38,768 nt of DNA from Turicibacter sp. (lineage in GTDB: Bacteria; Bacillota; Bacilli; MOL361; Turicibacteraceae): the NCBI GenBank assembly GCA_030531025.1, contig JAUMTV010000009.1:1-38768 (forward strand), written 5' to 3'. Of this stretch, positions 15,164 through 25,345 are shown one piece after another (position 1 is the stretch's first letter; each line of letters begins with the position of its first letter). The notes beneath the pieces were generated by a model. It saw only the letters and a program-made list of their open reading frames with translations, did not search any database and was not told the DNA's origin. The position numbers were made by a program, and so were the translations under genes.

Positions 15164-15943
15164 CTATACCTCCTTTTTCTTTCTAATTGATAAATTATTT
15201 GAGATTAAAACAGAAACTAAAATTAAGCTAACCATAATCGTTGCTAAGGCATTAACCGTTGGTCGAATTCCACGTTTAGCCATTGAGTAAACCTCAATTG
15301 ATAAGTTTGTTACACCATTTCCTGCTGTAAAGTAACTAATAACAAAATCATCGATTGACATTGTAAATGCCATTAAAGCTCCTGCCATAATACCAGGCAT
15401 AATTTCAGGGATCACAACCTTACGAATGGCTTGCATTGGCGTTGCTCCTAAATCCATAGCTGCTTCTGCCATATTTGGATTCATAGAATATAAACGGGGT
15501 AACACTGATAAAACCACATAAGGGATACAGAACATAATATGAGCTAATAACATTGTTGTAAATCCGAAGTTCATTTTAACTGTCTTAAATAACATCATTA
15601 ATGCTACCGCTAAAACGATGTCCGGACTAATAACAGGTAGATAGTTAATGTTCAAAACAAATGCTTTTGTCTTTTTTGTTAACTTATAAATACCAATTGA
15701 AGTGAATGTTCCAACAACCGTTGAAATAGCAGTTGCTAAAACAGCAACGATGACTGTATAAAAGACAGCCGTTTGCATTTGACTATCTTGGAATAACTCT
15801 TCATACCATTGTAAAGAGAATCCTGTCCATTTCCCACTTGATTTCGATTCATTGAACGAGAAAACAATTAATACAGCAATCGGTGCATATAAGAATAAGA
15901 ACATGATTGCTAAATAAAATCTAGATAACCATTTATTTACCAA
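15164..15943 (-). CDS. potC: Polyamine ABC transporter permease PotC
   Basis: This 259-aa permease has six membrane segments. It starts RFYLAIMFLFLYAPIAVLIVFSFN and carries the EAA loop contacting PotA (EAAMDLGATPMQAIRKVVIPEIMPG, about 155-180). The start is TTG at 15943: the TTG lies inside the last codons of potB (TTGGTAA), so the two genes overlap by 7 bases. GGAGG within potB, 9 bases upstream, serves as its ribosome site. It forms the membrane pore together with PotB. Confidence 0.92.
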   Translation of the reverse strand: MVNKWLSRFYLAIMFLFLYAPIAVLIVFSFNESKSSGKWTGFSLQWYEELFQDSQMQTAVFYTVIVAVLATAISTVVGTFTSIGIYKLTKKTKAFVLNINYLPVISPDIVLAVALMMLFKTVKMNFGFTTMLLAHIMFCIPYVVLSVLPRLYSMNPNMAEAAMDLGATPMQAIRKVVIPEIMPGIMAGALMAFTMSIDDFVISYFTAGNGVTNLSIEVYSMAKRGIRPTVNALATIMVSLILVSVLISNNLSIRKKKEV

Positions 15944-16782
15944 GGTAGTGCACCTCCTGCTTGTCCATCTGAATCAAATCGCTTCATTAACCAGATAGAA
16001 AGTAAGATAAAGATCATTAAAATCATTGATAACGCAGATCCAAAATACCAATTCCCTGTTAATAGGAATTGTTTTTCAATCAAGTTACCAATCATCATGT
16101 ACTGTCCTCCCCCTAATAATTGTGGGATAACGAATGTACTTACCGCAGGTAAGAATACCATGATTACTCCTGTAATAATACCCGGTAATGTTAATGGGAA
16201 AACAACACGTGTAAATACTTGTCGATTATTCGCTCCTAAATCACGAGCAGCATATATTAAATTTTTATCCACTTTTGTTAGCGCTGTATGAATTGGCAAC
16301 ACCATGAATGGCAAGAAATTATAAACCATTCCTAACACAATGGCAAAATCCGTATACATAATATCGACTGGGGCAATATTAAAGAACTCTAAAATATTGT
16401 TTAAAATTCCATTTTTCCCTAAAATTGAAATCCATGCATATGTACGAAGTAACATATTAATCCACATTGGCATAATGAATAATAAAAGCAATGAAGATTG
16501 ACGTTTAGGTGAGCATTGTGAAATGACCCATGCTAACGGATATCCAAAAAGTAAACAGAAAATAGTTGAGATTAAGGCAATCCATAATGAACGCGCTAAT
16601 GTCGCCATATAAATTGGGTTAAAAAATTTAATATAATTATCTAATGTAAAACGAAAGGCCATCGGATTTCCATCACTTGGATCAATGATACTATATAAGA
16701 AAATCAGTAACATCGGGACGATGATCATAATAGAAACCCAGACGATATATGGATAACTTAAACGTTTCGTTGATTCATGCAT
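15937..16782 (-). CDS. potB: Polyamine ABC transporter permease PotB
   Basis: This 281-aa permease has six membrane segments, the first at about 12-32. The EAA loop is AARDLGANNRQVFTRVVFPLTLPG (about 184-207). It pairs with PotC and is driven by PotA. The ATG is 2 bases after the potA stop, with only a weak GTTGGTG ribosome site, so translation is probably coupled to potA. Confidence 0.92.
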   Translation of the reverse strand: MHESTKRLSYPYIVWVSIMIIVPMLLIFLYSIIDPSDGNPMAFRFTLDNYIKFFNPIYMATLARSLWIALISTIFCLLFGYPLAWVISQCSPKRQSSLLLLFIMPMWINMLLRTYAWISILGKNGILNNILEFFNIAPVDIMYTDFAIVLGMVYNFLPFMVLPIHTALTKVDKNLIYAARDLGANNRQVFTRVVFPLTLPGIITGVIMVFLPAVSTFVIPQLLGGGQYMMIGNLIEKQFLLTGNWYFGSALSMILMIFILLSIWLMKRFDSDGQAGGALPW

Positions 16783-16784
16783 AA

Positions 16785-17828
16785 CTAAACACCAACTTCC
16801 ATAACATGAATATCTGCCGGTGCAACTGTCATCCCTACTTCTACTCCGACTTCAGCACTTTGTGTACTATGAACAATATATTCACGGCCTTCTACCATGA
16901 CAATAATTTCATAGTGAACTCCTTTAAAAATGACACTATCAACGATTCCAGTAAAGGCTCCGTTTTCTTTCGAAACAATTTGTAAATCTTCTGGACGAAT
17001 GACAACTTCCACCGTCTCATTCGGGTTATATCCGCGATCCACACACTCAAAGATATGCCCTTCAAATTCAACTTTATAATCCTCAATCATTGTCGCATTT
17101 ACAATGTTACTTTCACCAATGAAGTTAGCAACAAATCGGTTACGTGGTTCGTTATAAATATCGACTGGTGTTCCAATTTGCTGAATTAATCCATCATTTA
17201 AAACCACAATCGTATCTGACATTGTTAAAGCTTCTTCTTGATCATGAGTAACGAAGATGAATGTAATTCCCATTTCACGTTGAATCTCTTTTAACTCATA
17301 TTGCATATCTTGACGTAATTTTAAATCTAATGCCCCTAAAGGTTCATCTAATAATAAAACTTTCGGACGATTGACTAACGCACGGGCAATAGCAATACGT
17401 TGTTGTTGTCCTCCTGATAATGAATCAATACTTCGTTTTGCAAAGTCTGTAAGTTTAATCATCTTTAACATACGGTTTACACGTTCTGTTACCTCTGCTT
17501 CAGGTACCTTTTTCATGCGTAAACCGAATGCGATATTATCAAATACATTCAAATGCGGAAAAAGCGCATATTTTTGAAAAACAGTATTAATCTCACGTTT
17601 ATACGATGGGATTTGAATTAAATCTTTTCCGTTAAATTCAACTTCTCCTGAAGTTGGTGTATCAAAACCACCAATAATACGTAATAAAGTTGTTTTCCCA
17701 CATCCAGATGGTCCAAGTAATGTCACAAATTCATTCTCATGAATAGTTAAGTCGATCCCCTTTAAAACGATATCCCCATCGTATTCTTTTGTTAAGTTTT
17801 CAATTTCAATTAACGGTACTTTAGTCAT
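16785..17828 (-). CDS. potA: Polyamine ABC transporter ATPase PotA
   Basis: This 347-aa ATPase powers the transporter. Walker A is [14 protein letters not shown] (about 35-48), the signature is [15 protein letters not shown] and Walker B is [13 protein letters not shown], followed by the H-loop [12 protein letters not shown]-terminal TOBE-like regulatory domain (about 270-345) includes [12 protein letters not shown] place the start at ATG 17828 (MTKVPLIEI) because GGAGGG lies 7 bases upstream; an upstream in-frame start would run into the regulator gene and has no such site. It is the first structural gene of the operon, 23 bases after the XRE-cupin regulator. Confidence 0.93.
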   Translation of the reverse strand: MTKVPLIEIENLTKEYDGDIVLKGIDLTIHENEFVTLLGPSGCGKTTLLRIIGGFDTPTSGEVEFNGKDLIQIPSYKREINTVFQKYALFPHLNVFDNIAFGLRMKKVPEAEVTERVNRMLKMIKLTDFAKRSIDSLSGGQQQRIAIARALVNRPKVLLLDEPLGALDLKLRQDMQYELKEIQREMGITFIFVTHDQEEALTMSDTIVVLNDGLIQQIGTPVDIYNEPRNRFVANFIGESNIVNATMIEDYKVEFEGHIFECVDRGYNPNETVEVVIRPEDLQIVSKENGAFTGIVDSVIFKGVHYEIIVMVEGREYIVHSTQSAEVGVEVGMTVAPADIHVMEVGV

Positions 17829-17851
17829 ACTTGACCCTCCTTGTATAATTC

Positions 17852-18394
17852 TTAGAATGTTGGTGGTGTTGCAACCCAAAGAACAGATGCCGGTACTTTT
17901 GAATTATTTTTTAATTTATGATCCACATCTGCTTTATAATAAAAACTTTCGCCTTTTTTCACTTTATATCGTTTAGCGCCTAATACAAGTTCTACTTCAC
18001 CCTTTAAAACATATCCAAACTCTTCTCCATGATGTGGCTCATCATCATATGACATTCCACCTGGTTCTAAATCAATAATAATTGGTTCCATTTCATTCTT
18101 TTGTGCGTTTGGAATAATCCAACGAATCGTCATATTATAATCCGGTTCTTCTTTTATAAAGACATCTTCACGTTGAAAAACCACTTTTTCATCTGATTTT
18201 TCATCTGAGAAAAACTCTCCTAGCGTTGTTCCTAAAGCTTCTAATATATCTACAAGCGTTGCAATCGATGGTGACGCTAAATCACGCTCAACTTGAGAAA
18301 TATAACCTTTGGTTAATTCGGTTCGATCAGCTAATTCTTCTTGTGTGAGCTGAAGCTCCATCCTTAAACGCCTAATTTTTTCTCCTATTATCAT
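17852..18394 (-). CDS. XRE-cupin transcriptional regulator of the pot operon
   Basis: This 180-aa DNA-binding protein has two domains. The N-terminal HTH_XRE (about 1-65) contains [21 protein letters not shown]. The C-terminal cupin_2 domain (about 105-175) contains [16 protein letters not shown] and KKGESFYY, and probably senses a small ligand. Regulators of this build precede potABCD operons in many Firmicutes and are related to PuuR. Its own promoter region has two copies of an AAACCTTTTGTTTA-type sequence flanking the promoter, which suggests autoregulation of the whole regulator-potABCD unit. Ribosome site GAGGTG. Confidence 0.88.
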   Translation of the reverse strand: MIIGEKIRRLRMELQLTQEELADRTELTKGYISQVERDLASPSIATLVDILEALGTTLGEFFSDEKSDEKVVFQREDVFIKEEPDYNMTIRWIIPNAQKNEMEPIIIDLEPGGMSYDDEPHHGEEFGYVLKGEVELVLGAKRYKVKKGESFYYKADVDHKLKNNSKVPASVLWVATPPTF

Positions 18395-18428
18395 GGTAAC
18401 ACCTCAAATTTTCATTTACTAAATAAAT

Positions 18429-18442
18429 AAACCTTTTGTTTA
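18429..18442. promoter_or_regulatory. Repeat operator 1 of the pot regulator
   Basis: AAACCTTTTGTTTA on the plus strand, between the -10 element and the start codon. It is repeated almost exactly at 18509-18522 (ATACCTTTTGTTTA), 80 bases away. A third partial copy (AAACCTCTTC) starts at 18451. Confidence 0.5.
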
Positions 18443-18461
18443 CTAATAATAAACCTCTTCT

Positions 18462-18489
18462 ATTATAATATGATTCATGATTTTGTCAA
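18462..18489 (-). promoter_or_regulatory. Sigma-A promoter of the regulator-potABCD operon
   Basis: On the minus strand TTGACA (18489-18484), a 16-base spacer and TATAAT (18467-18462). Both boxes match consensus perfectly, with a leader of about 60 bases to the ATG at 18394. Confidence 0.8.
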
Positions 18490-18508
18490 TATTTTATAAA
18501 CTAAAAAT

Positions 18509-18522
18509 ATACCTTTTGTTTA
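18509..18522. promoter_or_regulatory. Repeat operator 2 of the pot regulator
   Basis: ATACCTTTTGTTTA matches operator 1 at 13 of 14 positions. It is upstream of the -35. The pair could allow looping or cooperative binding by the XRE-cupin protein. Confidence 0.5.
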
Positions 18523-18741
18523 GAGATTTTTACATTTTTTTTAAAATAAACTTCACTCCTTATTGTTTGAGATGCTCGACAATTTATACGAATCCTCCCT
18601 TAAAATGAAAAATCATTTATAATGACCTCTATCTCCTTTTACAGAAAGCGTTTTTCCATTTCTTCCTTTTCTAATTTAAATCTTCGTAACGCTCAAAATG
18701 TACTTCTAATAGCATCATTCTAGCTCAAGTTAAAAAATAAA

Positions 18742-18782
18742 AACTCAATCGATGAAGAAAGCTTTTCTTCATCAATTGAGTT
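18742..18782 (-). terminator. Terminator after typA
   Basis: A long stem AACTCAAT-GATGAAGAAA / TTTCTTCATC-ATTGAGTT with a T-rich minus-strand tail closes the single-gene typA unit. The 250 bases between this and the pot promoter (18523-18741) show nothing else. Confidence 0.88.
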
Positions 18783-18791
18783 GAAAGATAA

Positions 18792-20621
18792 TTATTGTTC
18801 AGCATTACGTTTACGTTTATCGTATTTTTTACGCTCATTTGTATCTAAAATTTTCTTACGTAAGCGAACTGATGTCGGTGTAATTTCTACTAATTCGTCT
18901 TCGTTAATATATTCTAACGCATACTCTAATGTGATTAGACGTGGTTTCTTTAACACAACTGTGTTATCTTTACCAGCTGAACGACAGTTTGTTAATTGTT
19001 TCGCACGTGTAACGTTTACGGCTAAGTCTAAATCTTTGTTATTTTCACCAACGATCATTCCTTCGTAAACAGGAGCTCCTGGTTCAATGAACATGATTCC
19101 ACGGTCTTCTAATCCCATTAAACCGTAGTTTGTTGCTTTTCCGTTTTCCATAGAAACTAACGCACCATTTTTACGTTCTCCGACTGAACCTTTTTCCATT
19201 GGACGGTATTCAGAGAATGTGTGGTTAATGATTCCGTAACCTTTTGTTAATGTTAAGAATTCTGTCATGAATCCAATTAAAGCACGAGATGGTACATCAT
19301 AAATTAAACGAACTTGTCCATTTTCATTATGGATCATGTTTTGTAATTGACCTTTACGGTATCCCATCGCTTCAATCACACTTCCAACATGCTCTTCAGG
19401 TGCTTCGATTTGTACATACTCATATGGTTCACATAACACACCATCGATTTCACGAATGATAACTTCTGGTTTAGAAACTTCTAATTCGAATCCTTCACGA
19501 CGCATGTTTTCAAGTAAGATTGATAAGTGAAGTTCTCCACGTCCTGAAACAACCCACTCTTCTTTTGTTCCAACACGGTCAACTAATAATGAAACGTCAC
19601 GTTGAATTTCTTTGTATAAACGTTCATCAATTTTAGATGCTGTCACGTGTTTTCCTTCTTGTCCTGAGAACGGAGAAGAGTTTGTTGAGAATGTCATTTT
19701 CAATGTTGGTTCATCAATGTGTAAAATTGGTAAAGCTTCCTCTTTACCGATTTCACAGACTGTTTCCCCTACGTTGATGTCTGGTAAACCAGCGATTGCA
19801 ACGATATCTCCAGCTTGTGCTGATTCAATTTCAACACGCTTTAATCCTAAGAATCCAAATAATTTTGTGATACGGAATTGTTGTGTTGTTCCATCTAAGC
19901 GGCAGATTGAAACCATTTGGTTGACATTGATTGTTCCACGAACGATACGTCCAATCCCAATACGTCCAACATAATCATTATAGTCTAATAATGCTGGTTG
20001 GAATTGTAATGTTCCATTTGGATCCATTCCTGGATCTGGAATATTTTCTAAAATTGACTCGAAGATTGATTCCATGTTTTCTTCTTGATCAGCAGGATCT
20101 GAGCTTAAGCTTGCTGTTCCATTTAATGCTGAACAATAAACAACAGGGAATTCTAATTGATCATCATCTGCTCCTAATTCGATGAATAATTCTAATACTT
20201 CATCAACAACCTCTTCAGGTCTTGCCGCTGGACGGTCAATTTTGTTCACCACAACGATTGGTGTTAACTTTTGTTCTAATGCTTTCTTTAATACGAAACG
20301 AGTCTGTGGCATTGTTCCTTCGTAAGCATCAACAACTAATAAAACTCCATCTACCATGTTCATAATACGTTCAACTTCTCCTGCGAAGTCAGCATGTCCT
20401 GGTGTATCTAAAATGTTAATACGATAATCTTTATAATCAATCGCAGTATTTTTCGCTAAAATCGTAATTCCACGCTCACGCTCTAAATCATTCGAGTCCA
20501 TGACACGGTCAGCCACTGCTTCATTTTCACGGAATGTTCCCGCTTGACGTAATAACTGATCGACTAAAGTCGTTTTACCGTGATCGACGTGGGCAATAAT
20601 GGCAATATTTTTAATATTCAT
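18792..20621 (-). CDS. typA: Ribosome-associated GTPase TypA/BipA
   Basis: This 609-aa translational GTPase of the EF-G/LepA class binds the ribosome and supports 50S assembly and stress growth. G motifs: [10 protein letters not shown] (about 10-19), RERGITI switch region, DTPGHADF (about 72-79), NKID (about 127-130) and a later SAL. Domains II, III, the EF-G-like V and the BipA-specific C-terminal domain follow ([20 protein letters not shown] in the middle, KRKRNAEQ at the end). I choose ATG 20621 ([11 protein letters not shown]), with GAGGTG 5 bases upstream, over an in-frame codon seven triplets earlier. Length is normal for the family. Confidence 0.95.
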   Translation of the reverse strand: MNIKNIAIIAHVDHGKTTLVDQLLRQAGTFRENEAVADRVMDSNDLERERGITILAKNTAIDYKDYRINILDTPGHADFAGEVERIMNMVDGVLLVVDAYEGTMPQTRFVLKKALEQKLTPIVVVNKIDRPAARPEEVVDEVLELFIELGADDDQLEFPVVYCSALNGTASLSSDPADQEENMESIFESILENIPDPGMDPNGTLQFQPALLDYNDYVGRIGIGRIVRGTINVNQMVSICRLDGTTQQFRITKLFGFLGLKRVEIESAQAGDIVAIAGLPDINVGETVCEIGKEEALPILHIDEPTLKMTFSTNSSPFSGQEGKHVTASKIDERLYKEIQRDVSLLVDRVGTKEEWVVSGRGELHLSILLENMRREGFELEVSKPEVIIREIDGVLCEPYEYVQIEAPEEHVGSVIEAMGYRKGQLQNMIHNENGQVRLIYDVPSRALIGFMTEFLTLTKGYGIINHTFSEYRPMEKGSVGERKNGALVSMENGKATNYGLMGLEDRGIMFIEPGAPVYEGMIVGENNKDLDLAVNVTRAKQLTNCRSAGKDNTVVLKKPRLITLEYALEYINEDELVEITPTSVRLRKKILDTNERKKYDKRKRNAEQ

Positions 20622-20664
20622 ATAGGCACCTCTGTCTGGCAAATTTAAAATTTCATACTGAAAT

Positions 20665-20670
20665 ATTATA
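20665..20670 (-). promoter_or_regulatory. Probable -10 of typA
   Basis: TATAAT on the minus strand, about 44 bases before the start codon. The -35 region is poor. Confidence 0.35.
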
Positions 20671-21113
20671 CAACAAAATAAGAGCTCCTGTATCGAATTT
20701 TGACTGAAAATTATGAAAATTTTTCAAAAGCCTTTTCAAATTATACTTTCATCACGGTTTGCGCTCAACTATTATCTTTGCACGTGTTCTTTAGAATATC
20801 CATAAAATTTAAATCCAATTCAAAAATTAAACTAAAATGAATAGATAGACAATTAAAATAATAAAGCCACTTTTAGCCCTACTGGTTTGCTTTTATCTTC
20901 AAGAAAAGACTCTTTAAGTAAGCGCTTATATATTAAGGTGTAGTTAGTTATCTTTTTTATCTCTTTCAAAACAACAACTGATATCTCTATCTAACCTTCA
21001 GGATGTCACAAGAAAAGAGTCTATTCTTTCTTTTTGAAAATCACAATTAACTTTAGCTGATTGATCATGACTACGATGCCAAGAATTTAATATGAAAGAT
21101 AAAGATATAAAAA
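20671..21113. other. Gap between typA and holA
   Basis: This gap of about 440 bp has no credible ORF. Short inverted copies of GACTCTTT (near 20909) and AAAGAGTC (near 21015) are 100 bases apart. In B. subtilis rpsT lies next to holA; nothing resembling it is visible here. Confidence 0.4.
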
Positions 21114-21135
21114 GGATGAGTCATCAGACTCATCC
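21114..21135 (-). terminator. Terminator after holA
   Basis: GGATGAGTC-ATCA-GACTCATCC, a perfect 9-bp stem, with TTTTTATATC next on the minus strand. It touches the holA stop codon. Confidence 0.92.
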
Positions 21136-22100
21136 TACAGATTTAAAATAAACATCTCTAATGCTAATTCTTTTTGAAGCATTCCTGACTTAATTTTATA
21201 GTCGATTTCCGCTAACTGATAAAGATACTTTGCAATGGTCTCTTGTTCAAATCGATGAGATTGTCCATGAATGAGCTTCACACGATATGGATGAACATTA
21301 AGTGTTTTTGCAATATCAGCCTCACGATATCCTTGTTTACTTAGCCCAATCACTTGAGACATTAATCGGAATTGATTAGCAATTAAGATGAGTAACTTAA
21401 ATGGCTCTTCATTTTGTGTCATTAAATCTTCATAGATTAGGTAAGCTTCTTTAACTTTTCGTTGGACAAGCGCATCCGTTAACAAAAACACATTATCTTC
21501 TAATTGACGAGCCACTAATAGCTCAACTACTTCTACTGATAAAATTTTTGATGGTTGATCAATGAAGTAAAGATAAATTTTCTCAATTTCATGGTACAGC
21601 ACATCAATTTTAGCATGCGTCAATTTAATCAATAATTCAATGGCTTTTGGATGACATTCAATTCCTTCAGCTTTTAACTTCTTCTCTGCCCACTGTTTTA
21701 GTGATTGATCCGAATACGTCTCGAATGTAAACACTTCCGATTGCTTCTTTAAAATTTTCACTACTTTTTTACGTTCATCGAGTTTTTCATAAGGAGCATA
21801 AATAATGAGGAGATTTTCTGTCACAGGATGTTCTAAAAAATTCATCAAAGCATTTAAATCATGTGCGGGATCCCCCTTCCCTTCCTTGCCAGTTAAAAAG
21901 GATGGGTTACGAACGATCACCGCTTTTTTATTACTTAAGAATGCTACTGTTTGTAAATCAAAAAGTGCTTCTTGAATCGTCGCTTCTTTCATGTCATAGG
22001 ACACCACATCGAATGATTCAATTTGATGTTTAGTTAATAAATCATTAATTTTTTTCTCGCACAAAACCGTTTGTTCGCCGAGGATTGTATAAATCGCCAT
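21135..22100 (-). CDS. holA: DNA polymerase III delta subunit HolA
   Basis: This 321-aa clamp-loader subunit opens the beta clamp at replication forks. It shows the typical start MAIYTILGEQTVLCEKKINDLL, the mid segment NLLIIYAPYEKLDERKKVVK, and the C-terminal helical collar including LADALV-like VFLLTDALVQRKVKEA and NVHPYRVKL. Length is near the 330-345 aa norm. The ribosome site GAGGT precedes the ATG. Adjacency to comEC and comEA matches the B. subtilis comE-yqeN order. Confidence 0.9.
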   Translation of the reverse strand: MAIYTILGEQTVLCEKKINDLLTKHQIESFDVVSYDMKEATIQEALFDLQTVAFLSNKKAVIVRNPSFLTGKEGKGDPAHDLNALMNFLEHPVTENLLIIYAPYEKLDERKKVVKILKKQSEVFTFETYSDQSLKQWAEKKLKAEGIECHPKAIELLIKLTHAKIDVLYHEIEKIYLYFIDQPSKILSVEVVELLVARQLEDNVFLLTDALVQRKVKEAYLIYEDLMTQNEEPFKLLILIANQFRLMSQVIGLSKQGYREADIAKTLNVHPYRVKLIHGQSHRFEQETIAKYLYQLAEIDYKIKSGMLQKELALEMFILNL

Positions 22101-22274
22101 GGCTTCACCTCACTCTTATTTTAACATAAAACAAATTTGTCAAACAAGATGACCGTAAGTTCTTTTCAATCATGACGCGAATCACTGCTTTTTTGATGAT
22201 TCAAGGAGCTACTAATTTTGTAAAAATGAGATATTTAGATTATTGTCTAATTTTTGAATTTTTAAATAAGTGAA

Positions 22275-24473
22275 TTAATGAACTCGATGAATGAATGTTT
22301 CACCGTTTTTTATTTCAAATTGTATACTTCCATCGACCTGCGTACTAAGCAGTGGAATTTTTAAAGTTGATAACGTCAATAAAAACTCTTGACTCGGATG
22401 ACCATAACGATTATTTTTCCCACTTGAAACGACACTAATAGATGGCGCGAGTTGTTCTATAAAGAATAATGAATTCGATGTTTTTGAACCATGATGTGCA
22501 GCTTTATAAATATCTAGTTTTAATCCTGGATACTGTGAAAGAATATCTGCCTCCACTTCTGTACTAATATCTCCTGTTAATAAAACAGTTAAATCAGAAA
22601 TTTCAACCGTCAATACGAGTGATTGATCATTTTCATTCGCTAGCTTCTTATCCGGTTGTAAAAACGTTAAGGTTTGATTTCCACAAGTTAAGATTTCATT
22701 CGTTTGTGGCGTTAACACTTTAACACCTAACTGCTTGGCGTGTTTGATGACCTCCTTTAATAAGTCACTTTCTGAATACCTAGAAACGACTAAATGTTTG
22801 ACATTGAAAGTTTCCATCAAGATATTCGCTTCGCCGATATGATCAAAATCTCCATGAGATAAGATTAGATAGTCAACATTTCTAACCCCTTCTCCTAACA
22901 AATAAGGCTCTAACGTCTGACTAAAAATAGACGTCGTTTGCCCCGTCAACGAAACTTTCCCCCCTGTATCAACCACAATCGTACACTGTTGATAAGGAGA
23001 CTGAATAATCGTACTATCTCCTTGTCCAACATCTAAAAAGGTTACTTTACTTGTCGGTTGAACACCTCTGACTATCTCTAAAAGAACAAAGATTGACACT
23101 AAAATAATCCGCCATTTTTTAGACTGACTATTTTTTTCAAATAACCAACCTGCTAAAAACAGCAATAAAATAATTAAAATTACCACTGATAAATTAAGAC
23201 TCCCAATGATCCAACGAAGATTCAAGTACTTTCCCGCTACGAGGATGACCTTTTCAAAGACACTTAAGATTTTTTCTGTGATTAAAGCAAATGGTTGAAT
23301 CAATAACGTTATCAATAGGCAAGGAATCAAAAGAGTCGTGACAACTGGAATTAAAACTAAATTAGACACGTAACTTAACAGATTAATAGAATAATCTTGC
23401 GAAATTTGGATCGGTAAGATGGCCAGTTGAGCCAAAAAGGGGATGGTAAAAAAAGTGACTTTCGATGAAAGCTGTTTAATAAATGACTGGCATATAATTA
23501 AACAAAACGTTAACCAATAGGAATAAATAAAGCCAATTTGATACACTTGAAGTGGAAAAGCGATGAAATTGATTAAAAAAACGATAGAAAAGATATCCAA
23601 TGAAGAAAGATTCCATTTAAATCTTGAATTAACCTTTGCTAGGATTGCCATACTAGCTGCTCTGACAATCGATGGGCTTGCCCCACTAATCATCATAAAA
23701 CAAAAAAGTAACGTGATTATGATGAAATCAGCTAATTCTTGAATCACTCCCAAACGCTTGAGCACATAACTAACAATTCCTGCTAATAACCCAACGTGTA
23801 ATCCGCTGACCGCAAACAAATGAATAATACCAAGGGTCGCATAGCTATCACTGACCTCTTCAGTTAAGTCATTTCGAACTCCTAAAAACCAGGATTGAAG
23901 ATAAGTGGCTGTTAAAGGAGGATAATGTTCTTTGATCCAATTGACCAATTGAAACTGATAGGCTCTAATCGACCATTCCTTATCAATCACTCGCGTTGAA
24001 GATAGATAGATAGTTCCTTTCATTCCATTCGATTGTAAATATGCTTTAAAGTTAAAGGCATAAGGAACCGTCGGATTAGTGATTTCTGCAACTTCCGTAT
24101 TGACTTCAATCCAATCACCTGGCATTAATCGTGGCGTTGAGTTGGCAAGTGTTAAATAATAAAGACCCGCTTCTGTTTGTACTTTAGCGGTTTGCTTATG
24201 CTCTGTTTGCTTTTTAACTTCAATCACCTTTGCTTGATTGATCTCAAGTGAATCCTGACTTTTGACTTGAAGGGAGGTTAACGAAATATCAATATAAATA
24301 ACGGAAATGAGACTAATCAGGAAATAAATCCAGTATGTCTTAGGAAATCGTTTAAAATAGACAAAACCAACTAAAAGAAGAAGAAAAACGCCTTCCTTTA
24401 TGAGTAATGCGACAATAACACTTAAAACAATATAGATGACATGTTGTCGGAAATTAAAGTTCAATATAATCAC
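22275..24473 (-). CDS. comEC: DNA uptake channel ComEC
   Basis: This 732-aa membrane protein forms the channel for single-stranded DNA entry in natural transformation. The N-terminal part (about 1-180) holds the DUF4131/OB-like region, followed by the polytopic Competence domain (about 185-450, with LFAVSGLHVGLLAGIVSY). The C-terminal metallo-beta-lactamase domain (about 480-732) has FLDVGQGDSTII, LSHGDFDHIGE and AAHHGSKTSN, so the nuclease-like metal site appears complete. The start is GTG at 24473, overlapping the end of comEA by 20 bases, with a TTG three codons further as an alternative; no strong ribosome site, so translation is probably coupled. The gene is full length and intact. Confidence 0.93.
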   Translation of the reverse strand: MIILNFNFRQHVIYIVLSVIVALLIKEGVFLLLLVGFVYFKRFPKTYWIYFLISLISVIYIDISLTSLQVKSQDSLEINQAKVIEVKKQTEHKQTAKVQTEAGLYYLTLANSTPRLMPGDWIEVNTEVAEITNPTVPYAFNFKAYLQSNGMKGTIYLSSTRVIDKEWSIRAYQFQLVNWIKEHYPPLTATYLQSWFLGVRNDLTEEVSDSYATLGIIHLFAVSGLHVGLLAGIVSYVLKRLGVIQELADFIIITLLFCFMMISGASPSIVRAASMAILAKVNSRFKWNLSSLDIFSIVFLINFIAFPLQVYQIGFIYSYWLTFCLIICQSFIKQLSSKVTFFTIPFLAQLAILPIQISQDYSINLLSYVSNLVLIPVVTTLLIPCLLITLLIQPFALITEKILSVFEKVILVAGKYLNLRWIIGSLNLSVVILIILLLFLAGWLFEKNSQSKKWRIILVSIFVLLEIVRGVQPTSKVTFLDVGQGDSTIIQSPYQQCTIVVDTGGKVSLTGQTTSIFSQTLEPYLLGEGVRNVDYLILSHGDFDHIGEANILMETFNVKHLVVSRYSESDLLKEVIKHAKQLGVKVLTPQTNEILTCGNQTLTFLQPDKKLANENDQSLVLTVEISDLTVLLTGDISTEVEADILSQYPGLKLDIYKAAHHGSKTSNSLFFIEQLAPSISVVSSGKNNRYGHPSQEFLLTLSTLKIPLLSTQVDGSIQFEIKNGETFIHRVH

Positions 24474-25047
24474 GCAACTTTTCTAAAGTCTTTGTTCCAA
24501 TTCCACTGACATTCGTTAGCTCATCAATCGACTCAAACTTTCCAAACTCCTCCCGATAATGAATAATCGCCTCAGCTTTTGATGGGCCAATCCCTGGTAA
24601 CGTTTCAAGTTCTCCTGCAGTTGCTTGATTAAGAGAAATTTTCGTCTGTTCTTGTGAATAGCTCCCTGTTTCAATCGAATTCGTATTCCCTTCCTCTTCT
24701 AAATGAGGAACATAAATCACCATTTCATCACTAATTTTTTGAGCTAAATTAATGGTTTCTGACTTAGCTGTCTCTAAAAAACCTCCTGCTAATTGAATCA
24801 CATCATGAACGCGTAAATCCGCTTGAACCTCATAAACACCAGGAAATTTGACCTGCCCTTTAACATCCACCATATAAAAACTAACTTCCTCTTCCACTTT
24901 TACCTCCTCTTCTTCAGTGACCTCTAGTTCATCCTCTACATAACTAGTGAGTGAAGTTACATCATCAGAAGAAGTAGGCCGATTCAAATAAAAGATTGTG
25001 ATCATCATTAAAGTGGCGATTCCTATCATTATTAATTGCTTTTTCAT
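24454..25047 (-). CDS. comEA: DNA receptor ComEA
   Basis: This 197-aa membrane-anchored protein binds incoming double-stranded DNA at the surface. A single N-terminal anchor (about 2-22), an acidic linker, a SLBB-like domain (about 60-120, VDVKGQVKFPGVYEV) and a C-terminal pair of helix-hairpin-helix motifs (TLPGIGPSKAEAII and NVSGIGTKTLEKL) are visible. The ATG at 25047 is preferred: GAGGTG lies 6 bases upstream, and a GTG three codons earlier lies within that site. The comEB gene found between comEA and comEC in B. subtilis is absent; comEA overlaps comEC directly. Confidence 0.92.
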   Translation of the reverse strand: MKKQLIMIGIATLMMITIFYLNRPTSSDDVTSLTSYVEDELEVTEEEEVKVEEEVSFYMVDVKGQVKFPGVYEVQADLRVHDVIQLAGGFLETAKSETINLAQKISDEMVIYVPHLEEEGNTNSIETGSYSQEQTKISLNQATAGELETLPGIGPSKAEAIIHYREEFGKFESIDELTNVSGIGTKTLEKLRDYIEL

Positions 25048-25263
25048 GAGTATCACCTCATCATAACTTACGCCTCTCCTTCTTCATTTCCTTTTTGATT
25101 CTTTGACTTTATAAAATAAATTGCTTCTTCATCACCCAAATTATGTTATCTATTCACACCTTTCAAGTCCTGATGAATTCAATCCTCTACATTGATACTA
25201 ATATCGTTTTATAGATACCGTGAAGTACATCGTTAACTTGTATAGTATGTATTGCAAATTATA

Positions 25264-25292
25264 TTGCCTAACACATCGGATTGGTATATGAT
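25264..25292 (+). promoter_or_regulatory. Promoter of the DJ-1/PfpI gene
   Basis: TTGCCT (25264-25269), a 17-base spacer and TATGAT (25287-25292), 53 bases before the ATG. Confidence 0.5.
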
Positions 25293-25345
25293 GGAAAATA
25301 ATTGCATTGAATGAAAAAATATTAGTTGAAAGGATGGAGATATAA

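Noticed and set aside
16892..17086. Small frames inside potA, typA, nadE and other genes
   Set aside because: They lie opposite or out of frame within well-identified genes, have no ribosome sites and match no family.
20870..20915. Possible further hairpin repeat (minus strand TCTTGAAGATAAAAGC, then CCAGTAGGGCTAAAA)
   Set aside because: Only short blocks match, the spacing is wrong and the ends are missing. Chance similarity in AT-rich DNA is likely.
20671..21113. rpsT expected next to holA
   Set aside because: No frame resembling ribosomal protein S20 was found on either strand.
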